Positions 8,186 to 15,341 of a DNA stretch of 15,341 nt are shown piece after piece; position 1 is the first letter of the stretch; each line of letters begins with the position of its first letter. The notes beneath the pieces are model-generated. The model was not told the DNA's origin. It saw nothing but the letters and a program-made list of their open reading frames with translations, and did no database searches. This DNA is from CAZIKB01 sp964539665 (GTDB taxonomy: Bacteria; Zhuqueibacterota; Zhuqueibacteria; Oceanimicrobiales; Oceanimicrobiaceae), in NCBI GenBank assembly GCA_964539665.1, contig CAZIKB010000137.1, positions 1-15,341 of the forward strand. Direction: 5' to 3'. The position numbers were made by a program, and so were the translations under genes.

Positions 8186-10558
8186 TTATTCATATTTTAA
8201 AGAATTTACTGGATCTGCAGTTGCTGCTCGGACTGATTGATAGCTAACCGTCAATAAGGCAAACACTAAAACGATTAGTGCCGCAAAGACGAAAATCGGA
8301 ATTCCAACATTTATTTTGTAGGTAAAATTTTGCAGCCATTTATTCATGAAAAACCAGGCGATTGGCCAGGCAATAATGTTGGCCAATACAATCCATTTTA
8401 AAAACTCTTTGGATAATAAAGTCACTATTCCTGACACAGACACCCCAAGAACTTTTCGGATGCCAATTTCTTTGGTTTTCCGCTCAACCGTGTACGAAGC
8501 AATTCCAATCAGCCCAAGACATGCGATGAAGATAGCGATAAACGCAAAGGTTTGCAGACTTAGTTGCAGCCTGTGTTCGGAACGATACATCCTGGCGATT
8601 CGATCTTCGATAAACGTGTAATTAAAAAGAGCATTTGAAGAAAAAGTTTGCCATTTATTTTCAAGAAACTGAATCGTCGATGGAATATGTTGGGAATCAA
8701 TTTTTAGAGACAGATAGTCATAATCATTCGGATTAGCCATAATCAGCAAAGGGGCAATGGGAATATGTAACGATGCAAAATGAAAGTCTTTTACAATCCC
8801 AATCACAGTTTTGCCTTTCTCATCGTCATCTCCGTCGTAGATTTTTCTTCCAATCGGATCAGTCCAGCCTGTTGCTTTTACTGCTGTTACGTTGAGAATT
8901 ACCGTAGTCTGCGGATGTTCCATATCCTGTATTGTCAGGTTCCTTCCTTGTTGAATCGATATTCCATAGAAATCGAGAAAGTTATCATCGATATAAAGTC
9001 GAAAAAAGGGGATGTCGTCATCTGTTAGTTTTCCGTCCCAGTTGGGCAAACCTGCATTTGTAATATAGGCAGGTGTCCGGCTGCTAAGCACAGCATCTTG
9101 TATGCTATGGTGTTGTAGTAACTCCTGTTTGATAACAAGAGGTTTTATATCCGCACGAGAAACAGGAAAAGTAAGAATTGATTCTTTCTCATATCCCAGG
9201 TCGCTGTTTTTTACATAACTAATTTGTTCTCGTGTGACGAAGGTGCATACAATTAATATGGTTGTAATCGTGAATTGGAGAATGACCAAATAATTCCGAA
9301 ATCTTGACTTTCTACCAAAAACTGTTTGAGAAGAACTTCGAAGTACATTCATCGGTCGAAATGAAGAAAGCAGTAAAGAAGGATAAAAGCCCGAAACAAT
9401 CCCAATACCGAATAACAGCCCAATCATTAATAAAAGATTTTGAGATTGATAAATAAAAGCAGTGGGTATCTCTCTTCTCATGAATGAACTAAATGACGGC
9501 AGCAACATGAATGTGAGAAAAATGGCGATAACAAAAGCGATGCAGGTCAAGCCGATTGATTCGCCCAGGAATTGCCGAATTAAGTGACGCCTTTGGGCGC
9601 CGACAACCTTGCGGACACCTATCTCCCGCATTCTTGTTGACGCCCTGGCCGTTGCCAGGTTGATATAATTGAAGCAAGCAATTAGGAGGATTGCCAATCC
9701 GATTGAAGCCAGGATATAAATGACGTTTATATCCGATGTTGTCCCCAGTTCGAATAAAGCCTTGTTGTGAAAGTGGATTTGCTTCAAATTTTGAAGCTCA
9801 CATCCTGACATAAAATCTGGTAGGTGTTCTTTAAATAATATTTGTACTTTTTGCTCAAACTCATTTAGATTCGTATTCTCTGCTAATAACAAAAACGTCC
9901 AATAACTAAAATAACTCCAACTATTCATCCGTTCGGCGCCATGAATACTCGATTGGGTAGACCAGGAAGCTAAAAAATCAAACTGGAAGTAAGAATTATC
10001 AGGCATATCTTTCATCACACCTGTTATGGTATAGTCGTATTGATTATCTATAGAAATGGTTTGACCTAAAGGATTGATGTCGCCAAAATATTTTGTGGCC
10101 ATCTCTTCGGAGATTATTAGTGAGAATGGCTGTGATAGCACACTGTTTTTATCACCCGAAATGAGTGGAAAATTGAACATCTGTAAAAACTCAGGATCGA
10201 CAAATCCCAGGCCGGTTTCATAGAATGAACGGTCTCCGGTTTTAAAGTGACCGCGACTGTCACCGATTCGACACATATAACTGACTTCAGGGAAGCTCTC
10301 TTTTATTGCAGGTCCAACAGGTGGAGGTGTTATGGCAGCCTGGTTTTTACCCTGGTAATAATGGTCCTGGTTGACCAAAATTCGGTAGATTTGATCTGAA
10401 TTTTGGTGGAAACTATCGAAACTGAATTCATACTGAATGTAAAGTAAAATTAATAGACTGCAAGCAATTCCGACCGCTAATCCAGCAATGTTAATAAATG
10501 AAAATCCTTTATACCGTTTAATGTTCCGTAAAGCAACTTTAATGTAATTTTTAAACAT
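8186..10558 (-). CDS. ABC transporter permease, double FtsX/MacB type (copy 1, intact)
   Basis: A 790-residue inner-membrane permease. The start is the ATG at 10558, because GGAG lies just upstream (GGAGAAAAGCATG) and the paralogs start with the same MFKNY. An upstream ATG at 10636 would translate a REP-like repeat and is rejected. Layout: helix 1 at about residues 20-42, first periplasmic MacB-PCD-like domain 43-275, and helices at about 278-305, 335-355 and 373-398, with the cytoplasmic coupling motif REIGVRKVVGAQ at 311-322. The second unit follows: helix 421-441, second periplasmic domain 442-660, helices 668-690, 720-740 and 752-775, with TKEIGIRKVLG at 695-705. It ends in SLKYE. The duplicated FtsX plan is typical of this family, whose members work with a LolD/MacB-like ATPase, often in peptide, antibiotic or lipoprotein export. 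No ATPase is in the window, so the substrate cannot be stated. It is the last gene of a tandem set. Confidence 0.93.
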   Translation of the reverse strand: MFKNYIKVALRNIKRYKGFSFINIAGLAVGIACSLLILLYIQYEFSFDSFHQNSDQIYRILVNQDHYYQGKNQAAITPPPVGPAIKESFPEVSYMCRIGDSRGHFKTGDRSFYETGLGFVDPEFLQMFNFPLISGDKNSVLSQPFSLIISEEMATKYFGDINPLGQTISIDNQYDYTITGVMKDMPDNSYFQFDFLASWSTQSSIHGAERMNSWSYFSYWTFLLLAENTNLNEFEQKVQILFKEHLPDFMSGCELQNLKQIHFHNKALFELGTTSDINVIYILASIGLAILLIACFNYINLATARASTRMREIGVRKVVGAQRRHLIRQFLGESIGLTCIAFVIAIFLTFMLLPSFSSFMRREIPTAFIYQSQNLLLMIGLLFGIGIVSGFYPSLLLSSFRPMNVLRSSSQTVFGRKSRFRNYLVILQFTITTILIVCTFVTREQISYVKNSDLGYEKESILTFPVSRADIKPLVIKQELLQHHSIQDAVLSSRTPAYITNAGLPNWDGKLTDDDIPFFRLYIDDNFLDFYGISIQQGRNLTIQDMEHPQTTVILNVTAVKATGWTDPIGRKIYDGDDDEKGKTVIGIVKDFHFASLHIPIAPLLIMANPNDYDYLSLKIDSQHIPSTIQFLENKWQTFSSNALFNYTFIEDRIARMYRSEHRLQLSLQTFAFIAIFIACLGLIGIASYTVERKTKEIGIRKVLGVSVSGIVTLLSKEFLKWIVLANIIAWPIAWFFMNKWLQNFTYKINVGIPIFVFAALIVLVFALLTVSYQSVRAATADPVNSLKYE

Positions 10559-10575
10559 GCTTTTCTCCAGTGAAT
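10549..10575 (-). promoter_or_regulatory. Translation-start leader of permease copy 1, shared with copy 3
   Basis: The start context (GGAGAAAAGC then ATG, followed by TTTAAAAATTACATT) is the same at copy 1 and at copy 3 (13838-13859), while copy 2 has GGAGGATTAAC instead. The identity covers the Shine-Dalgarno and first codons and decides the start at 10558. It points to a closer shared origin or gene conversion between copies 1 and 3. Confidence 0.6.
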
Positions 10576-10599
10576 CAAGTTGATATAAAAATAAAATCC

Positions 10600-10658
10600 A
10601 ACCGCCGAGGACGCAGAGGTCGCTGAGAGACACCAAAAATTCTGTAGTCTTTGCGGTT
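10600..10658. repeat. REP-like intergenic element with AACCGC/GCGGTT ends
   Basis: The 59-bp segment begins AACCGC (10600-10605) and ends GCGGTT (10653-10658), an exact 6-bp inverted pair. It carries the GAGGACGCAGAGGTCGC-type purine/GC-rich body that recurs between genes in many environmental bacterial genomes. It is richer in GC than the surrounding permease sequence. It lies in the gap between copies 2 and 1, just upstream of the copy 1 ribosome-binding site. Repeat status in this genome cannot be tested from one copy. Confidence 0.45.
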
Positions 10659-10671
10659 CATATTAACTAAA

Positions 10672-10742
10672 TGACACCTCCCCTCTGAGGGTGACATTTT
10701 TTTTCCGCGGAAATGCTTTGCGCTTGGCGCCATGCTCTTTGC
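10672..10742. repeat. Intergenic palindrome-rich spacer between permease copies 1 and 2
   Basis: The segment holds two TGACA direct repeats (10672-10676 and 10692-10696) around an imperfect CACCTCCC/GAGGGTG stem. It also holds a perfect palindrome TTCCGCGGAA at 10703-10712, a T-run at about 10697-10704 and GCTTTGCGCTTGGCGCC towards 10730. The TGACA...TGACATT...GCTTTGCG layout is echoed in the other inter-permease gap near 13896-13955, suggesting a shared dispersed element. On the minus strand it follows the stop of copy 2. It might also act as a weak terminator or mRNA stem, but the U-tract is on the wrong side for copy 2. Confidence 0.4.
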
Positions 10743-13121
10743 TCATTCATACTTCAAAGCATCCACCGGATTTGCCAGAGCTGCTCTGATTGATTGATAG
10801 CTCACCGTCAAAAAAGCAATCAAAAAAACTATGATTGTAGCAAAAATAAAAATTGGGATTCCGACTTTTATTTTAAATGCAAAATTTTGTAACCATTTAT
10901 TCATAAAAAAATAGGCTATTGGCCAGGCAATCAAATTAGAGCTCAGTACCAGAACGGCGAATTTCTGCGTCAGCATTCTAATAATGTCCGGTACGGATGC
11001 ACCCAATACCTTTCTGACGCCGATTTCCTTAGTCCGTTGCTCTACCAAAATAGCAGCCATCCCGAACAATCCCATACAACTGATAAAAATTGCCAGAAAA
11101 GTGAGTGTTATAAATATCACAGCTATTTTTTCTTCAGACGCATATAACCTGTTTAAATTTTCATCCAGAAAGCTAAAGGAAAAAATACTACCTAAGTGAA
11201 GTTCTCCCCATTTCGTTTCAATAAAGGAAATGATTTGTCGCAGGTTTTCCGCTCTAACTGTAAGACTTAATGTATAAAACCTGTCCGGATTGTAAAGCAT
11301 CACCAAAGGTTTTATCTCTTTTTGTAAGCCCTGGTAATGAGAATCTTTGGTAATCCCAATGATTCTCCGCTTATATTCGTCACCTCTTCCGACGCCTTCA
11401 ATGATCTTCCCTATTGCCTCATGCGGTGAATTCCAACCAAACGCCCTGGCAGCAGCTTCATTGAGAATAAATGCTTTTCCTAAATCAGTACTGATATTTT
11501 TACTAAACGATCTTCCCGCAGCCATTTGAATTTTATATTGAGGAATGAAATCATGGTCAATAAAATTATAATTCATTACAATTTCTTTGACTTCTTCCCC
11601 ATAGAGTCGTGTCGTTATTGAAGATCCTGTTCTGCCGGGAGGGATGTTGCTTGCAGTGGCGCCCACAATATCGGGATGATTCAGGAATTCACTTTTTACA
11701 GATTCAAAATTATTATTAAACCTTGCTGGAATTATTATTTTCTGTTCCTTGTCAAAGCCAAGATCCTGATTTTTCATATAGTTTATCTGATTATACACAA
11801 CCAGACTGGCAATAATTAAAACAGTCGTGATTGAAAACTGAAATATGATAAATAATTTACGCAATGTTGACCTATAGCTGCCGGCAGCGGATCGATTTGA
11901 AATAATCAGGGCTGGCATTAAATTTGAAAGATAAAAAGAAGGATAGCTCCCGGCGAAAATACCTACAAAAAACAACAATAATAACATAAAAAATAAATGG
12001 GTTGACTGAAAAAGATTAATTATACCTAATTGCCGATCAATCAGATGATTAAAATAGGGTAAAATGAACAGGACTAGTGGAATTGAAGTAAGTAATGCTA
12101 TAACGGTCAACAGCATTGATTCTCCAAAAAATTGGGAAATAATATTTACTCTCTGCGCGCCAATTACTTTTCGTAATCCGATCTCTTTTGTTCGAGCAAA
12201 ATATCTCGCAGTTGAAAGATTAATAAAATTAAAGCAGGCAATACAGAGAATTAAAAATCCAATGATGGAGAACGAATAGACATTTAACATACTATTCCCC
12301 GGGTCAGCCTTTGAGTGGAGATGCAACGAGCTAATTGATTCTAAAAAGCATTCAAACGTCCAACCTCTTTTTTTAAAATAGTCTCCATAATATTCGTGAG
12401 CGATACGCTTTATCTTTCTTTCAAATACCTTCGCGTCTGTCCCTTTATTTAATTTAATAAAAGTCTGACCGTAAAAATTTGGCCAATATGTCATTTCTTC
12501 CGGTTTTAATCGATAACTGTATATGGATGTGACAAAATTATATACTAAACCGGCATGCATATTTGAAGGTGGATTTTTTATTATCCCTCTTATTTCGAAA
12601 TCTTTTTCATTGATTTTAATTTTCTCTCCAACCGGATTTTCATCAGCAAAATATTTTTGAGCAATCTCTTCAGTGATAAGTAATGTATAAGGTGTATTGA
12701 TAATTGCATCGGGGTTGCCCTGTACAAAGTCTATTGAGATAATATTAAATACATCATTACCTACATATTTTAATCTTTGTTCATTAAAGATACTATTATT
12801 TACTTCCAGCCGAAGGTGATTTTGGGAAATAATTCTTGAGGAATATTCAACTTCAGGATATTCCTGCCTTAATACAGTAGCCATTGGCCCCGGGGCTTCG
12901 CCGCTATACCAATCAGAATTTCCCATCTTACAATACATGGTCGTCCTATAAATTCGGTCAGCATTTTTATGGAAATTATCATAACTTACTTCATGAAAAA
13001 CGTAAAGAAAAATCAGAATGCAACATGTCATTCCAATTACCAGACTCGCAATATTAATAAACGAAGATAATTTTTGCTTTTTAATAGTTCTAAATGCAAT
13101 TTTAAAGTAGTTTTTAAACAT
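10743..13121 (-). CDS. ABC transporter permease, double FtsX/MacB type (copy 2, intact)
   Basis: A 792-residue paralog of copy 1 with the same eight-helix, two-periplasmic-domain plan. Helices lie at about 20-42, 280-306, 338-355, 374-398, 421-443, 670-692, 722-742 and 754-777. Coupling motifs are TKEIGLRKVIGAQ (311-323) and TKEIGVRKVLGAS in the C-terminal unit. The start at ATG 13121 has a full GGAGG six bases upstream (GGAGGATTAACATG), a stronger and different leader from those of copies 1 and 3. The stop lies in the spacer before copy 1, and the next gene upstream (copy 3) ends 39 bases before this start, so an operon is likely. The periplasmic domains differ considerably from copy 1 while helices and motifs are kept, which would fit different partners or substrates; that is inference. 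No frameshift is visible. Confidence 0.93.
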   Translation of the reverse strand: MFKNYFKIAFRTIKKQKLSSFINIASLVIGMTCCILIFLYVFHEVSYDNFHKNADRIYRTTMYCKMGNSDWYSGEAPGPMATVLRQEYPEVEYSSRIISQNHLRLEVNNSIFNEQRLKYVGNDVFNIISIDFVQGNPDAIINTPYTLLITEEIAQKYFADENPVGEKIKINEKDFEIRGIIKNPPSNMHAGLVYNFVTSIYSYRLKPEEMTYWPNFYGQTFIKLNKGTDAKVFERKIKRIAHEYYGDYFKKRGWTFECFLESISSLHLHSKADPGNSMLNVYSFSIIGFLILCIACFNFINLSTARYFARTKEIGLRKVIGAQRVNIISQFFGESMLLTVIALLTSIPLVLFILPYFNHLIDRQLGIINLFQSTHLFFMLLLLFFVGIFAGSYPSFYLSNLMPALIISNRSAAGSYRSTLRKLFIIFQFSITTVLIIASLVVYNQINYMKNQDLGFDKEQKIIIPARFNNNFESVKSEFLNHPDIVGATASNIPPGRTGSSITTRLYGEEVKEIVMNYNFIDHDFIPQYKIQMAAGRSFSKNISTDLGKAFILNEAAARAFGWNSPHEAIGKIIEGVGRGDEYKRRIIGITKDSHYQGLQKEIKPLVMLYNPDRFYTLSLTVRAENLRQIISFIETKWGELHLGSIFSFSFLDENLNRLYASEEKIAVIFITLTFLAIFISCMGLFGMAAILVEQRTKEIGVRKVLGASVPDIIRMLTQKFAVLVLSSNLIAWPIAYFFMNKWLQNFAFKIKVGIPIFIFATIIVFLIAFLTVSYQSIRAALANPVDALKYE

Positions 13122-13160
13122 GTTAATCCTCCAATACCTCAGTTGCAGAATTTACTGTCA

Positions 13161-13847
13161 TTATTCATATTTTAATGAATCCACCAGATTGGCAGAGGCT
13201 GCTTTTGTGGTTTGATAAGATACCGTAAGCAGAGCAAGGGTAAATGTACAGAAACCAGCCAGCAAAAAAATTGCAGAGTTTACCGAAGTACGATACGCAA
13301 AACCCTGCAGCCATTTATCCATAGCATAATATGCAATTGGCCAGGCGATGATATTTGCTACAAGAACCCACCTGGCAAACTCTTTTGAGAGCAGGATAAT
13401 GATACCCGAAACAGAAGCGCCCAGCACTTTCCTGATGCCGATCTCCTTCGTCCTTTGTTCAGCAGTAAAAGAGGCCAATCCTAATAATCCCATACATGCG
13501 AGAAGAATGGCAACTACTGAAAACATACTAAAAATGTCTGATAGTTTTTGCTCCGCTCTGTAAGCATGGTCAAATTCTTCATCGAAAAAATTGTACTCAA
13601 ACGGATAATTTGGAGCAAGCGGACCTGGAGTAGCTGCCTCAAGATTATCATTTCCATGATCGGTTAAAATTCGGTAGATGCTTTCTGAGTTTTCATAATA
13701 TTTGTCGAAACTCAACTCATATTGCACATACAATGCAATTAAAATAAAGGCAGCCATCCCAACCGCTAAACTTAAAATATTAAAAAAGGAATAAGACTTT
13801 TGCTTTCTGAAATTTCTTAAGGCAATTTTAATGTAATTTTTAAACAT
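13161..13847 (-). pseudogene. ABC transporter permease copy 3, large in-frame internal deletion
   Basis: The frame from ATG 13847 encodes 228 residues. Residues 1-78 match the N-termini of the neighbouring copies (MFKNYIKIALRNF, helix about 20-42, SIYRILTDHGND, TPGPLAP). From residue about 80 (NYPFEYNFFDEE) the sequence jumps to the segment that in the full-length paralogs lies near residue 641 (compare PDYPFEYSFIDER in copy 4), then runs on to SLKYE. About 560 residues (roughly 1.7 kb) are missing, and the junction at about 13608-13616 is in frame. The start is supported by GGAGAAAAGC immediately upstream, the same leader as copy 1; an upstream ATG at 13901 is less likely. The remnant keeps helix 1 and the last three helices with TKEIGIRKVLGAS. 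It lacks both periplasmic domains, so it is very likely non-functional as a permease, though a stable four-helix protein could still be made. Confidence 0.85.
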
Positions 13848-13895
13848 GCTTTTCTCCAATAAATAAAAGGAATAAAAAACACCCTGAAACTTGAA

Positions 13896-13940
13896 TGTCA
13901 TTTATGACATTTCCATTCGGAGCATGACAATTTATTGTCA
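13896..13940. repeat. Two adjacent palindromes between permease copies 3 and 4
   Basis: Two near-perfect palindromes sit side by side. TGTCAT-TT-ATGACA lies at 13896-13909 and TGACAAT-TT-ATTGTCA at 13925-13940, separated by a CCATTCGG-type linker. Both are built on TGACA/TGTCA half-sites. They lie just upstream of copy 3 on the transcribed strand and could be a stem element of a dispersed repeat or a regulator's operator pair. The similar TGACA repeats in the other inter-permease gap favour a dispersed repeat. Confidence 0.5.
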
Positions 13941-13969
13941 GAGGTAGCGCTTTGCGTCCGATGCAATAC

Positions 13970-15341
13970 TTATTCATATTTTAGACTATCCACAGGATTA
14001 GCTATTGTCGCTTTTGCAAATTTTGAGCTGACTGAAGCAATTGCGATTAAAAATGCAATAACAGCAGCTAAAATAAAAAAGGAAATATTAAGATCGATTC
14101 TATAGGCAAACGATTCCAGCCATTTATTCATCCCGTACCAGGCTATAGGCCAGGCCACAACATTTGCCAGTACTACCAGAAGAATAAATTCTTTTGTCAA
14201 TAAGATAATGATTTAAACAGCTGTTGCTCCGAGAACCTTCCTGATACCTATTTCCCTGGTTTTTTGTTCTGCGATAAAAGAAGCAAGCCCAAATAAACCC
14301 AAACATGCAATAAATATGGCCACCAGTGCAAAAGAGTTGAAACTTTCTACCATTTTTTGTTCGGATTTATACATGGCATCGAGCCGTTCATCTATAAAGG
14401 AATACTCGAACGGATAGTCCGGTGCAAATTTCTTCCAGGTATCTTCAATATAATTAATTTTGTCTCTAATGTGATCTGAACTAATTTTAACTGATACATA
14501 ATAAAAATCCTTTCTGTCATATACTCCTATCCCAAGAGGCGTAATCGGCTTATGCAGCGATTTAATATGAAAGTCTTTTACTACTCCGATAACCGAACCG
14601 GTAATTTTCCAGAATCCAAACATTTGACCTATTGGCTCATCAAAGCCCAGCTTCTTTACGGCGGCTTCATTGAGAATATAGGCTTTGCCTTTATCTCCAA
14701 ACTCCTGGGAAAATTTTCTACCCTCAACAATCTCTAATCCGTAAGTATCAATAAAGTCATAGTCAACATTTAATCTGTAAAAAAATGGATTGTCGTCGGG
14801 GTTTTTACCCTCCCAGGCAGGAATGTTCGACCATCCGACATTGGTCGGTAAATGTGAAGAACCTGAGACGTTTAGAATTCCGGGTTTTTTTAGCAGTTCA
14901 CTCTTAAAGGTTCTAACATTTAATTTTCTTGCACGAAAAGATAAAATGTGGTCTTTGTCATAACCTAATTTTTTGTCTCTGATATAATTCAACTGATTGT
15001 ATAAAGTGATTGTGCTTATAATCATAATAATTGAGATGGCAAATTGAATAACAACGAGAGAGTTCCTAAAAAGTAAGACTCCCTTTGAATTGCTTTTTAA
15101 ATTTCCTTTTAATATGTTGACTGGCTTGAATGAGGAAATAAATAACGCCGGGTAACTCCCGGAAATTATCCCGACTAAAAAAGTGATTCCAGTAATACTT
15201 AATATCGATTTCAAGTTGAATAATGCATCAATACTAAGTTCTTTTCCAATTATGTAGTTAAACGAAGGCAGAATTAATAATATCGAGATAACTGAAAAAA
15301 TCAGGGCAATAAATGTAAATAAGATTGATTCTCCCATTAAC
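13970..15341 (-). pseudogene. ABC transporter permease copy 4, in-frame nonsense codon, partial at window edge
   Basis: This is the C-terminal part of a fourth permease, running off the right edge. The open frame continues past 15337 through a Leu codon into the missing part, so the ATG at 15337 (MGES) is an internal Met that aligns with the LGES/FGES segment near residue 332 of the paralogs. The frame holds helices and a periplasmic domain (FIDTYGLEIVEGRKFS, GKAYILNEAA, IGVVKDFHI). It then reads TREIGIRKVLGATAV and hits TAA at 14213-14215. The same frame continues for 80 codons (IIILLTKEF ... SLKYE) to the true stop at 13970-13972. In the paralogs this codon is G or D (copies 1-3: SG, PD, SG). 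The lesion cuts the final helices, so the product would be truncated before the last two membrane segments. It could be a recent inactivation or a base-call error. Confidence 0.85.

Noticed and set aside
10559..10636. Upstream ATG extending permease copy 1 by 26 residues
   Set aside because: The extension translates the REP-like element and spacer, has no paralog match, and the internal ATG at 10558 has a good Shine-Dalgarno and the conserved MFKNY start.
13848..13901. Upstream ATG extending permease copy 3 by 18 residues
   Set aside because: The extra residues have no counterpart in the paralogs, and the MFKNY start at 13847 has the same ribosome-binding site as copy 1.

Overview
The window looks like an accessory region from an AT-rich bacterium, most likely of the Bacteroidota/Calditrichota/FCB kind. 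This is inferred from the style of the large duplicated FtsX/MacB-type permeases (N-terminus MFKNY, C-terminus SLKYE) and the Shine-Dalgarno style; nothing in the window fixes the taxon. There are no rRNA, tRNA or CRISPR features that I can see.

Left part, + strand (1-6971): a 403-base leader without a convincing gene is followed by an unrecognised 721-residue protein (404-2569). A large Rhs/YD-repeat protein follows (2666-6971). The Rhs gene is split by a one-base frameshift near 3900; with the frame repaired it would be about 1434 residues. It has the Rhs core ending (GxRWYNxExGxFxSxDP ... NLYRYxxNNPxNxxDPTGL) and a 133-residue charged, coiled-coil-like tail in the place where polymorphic-toxin Rhs proteins carry their exchangeable effector domain. 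Neither protein has a signal peptide, and no immunity gene is evident after the tail.

Middle part (6972-8185): about 1.2 kb of decayed sequence. It holds the N-terminal remnant of an IS6-family transposase (7160-7438). It also holds a broken + strand gene (about 7634-8103) that can be read only by crossing one in-frame stop and three successive +1 shifts. One short stretch of it (FWEVEEE ... NPYWVRAR) faintly resembles baseplate-J-type proteins of contractile injection systems. This is a weak but testable lead on where the Rhs pair came from.

Right part, - strand (8186-15341): four tandem paralogous ABC-transporter permeases of the about 790-residue double-FtsX type, transcribed right to left and convergent with the left part. 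The two promoter-distal copies (8186-10558 and 10743-13121) are intact. The third (13161-13847) has lost about 560 internal residues in frame, leaving a 228-residue, four-helix remnant. The fourth (13970 to the window edge) carries an in-frame TAA and runs off the window. No ATPase is present in the window. The gaps between copies hold small palindromic/REP-like repeats. Because paralogs lie side by side, each lesion can be read directly against its neighbours.
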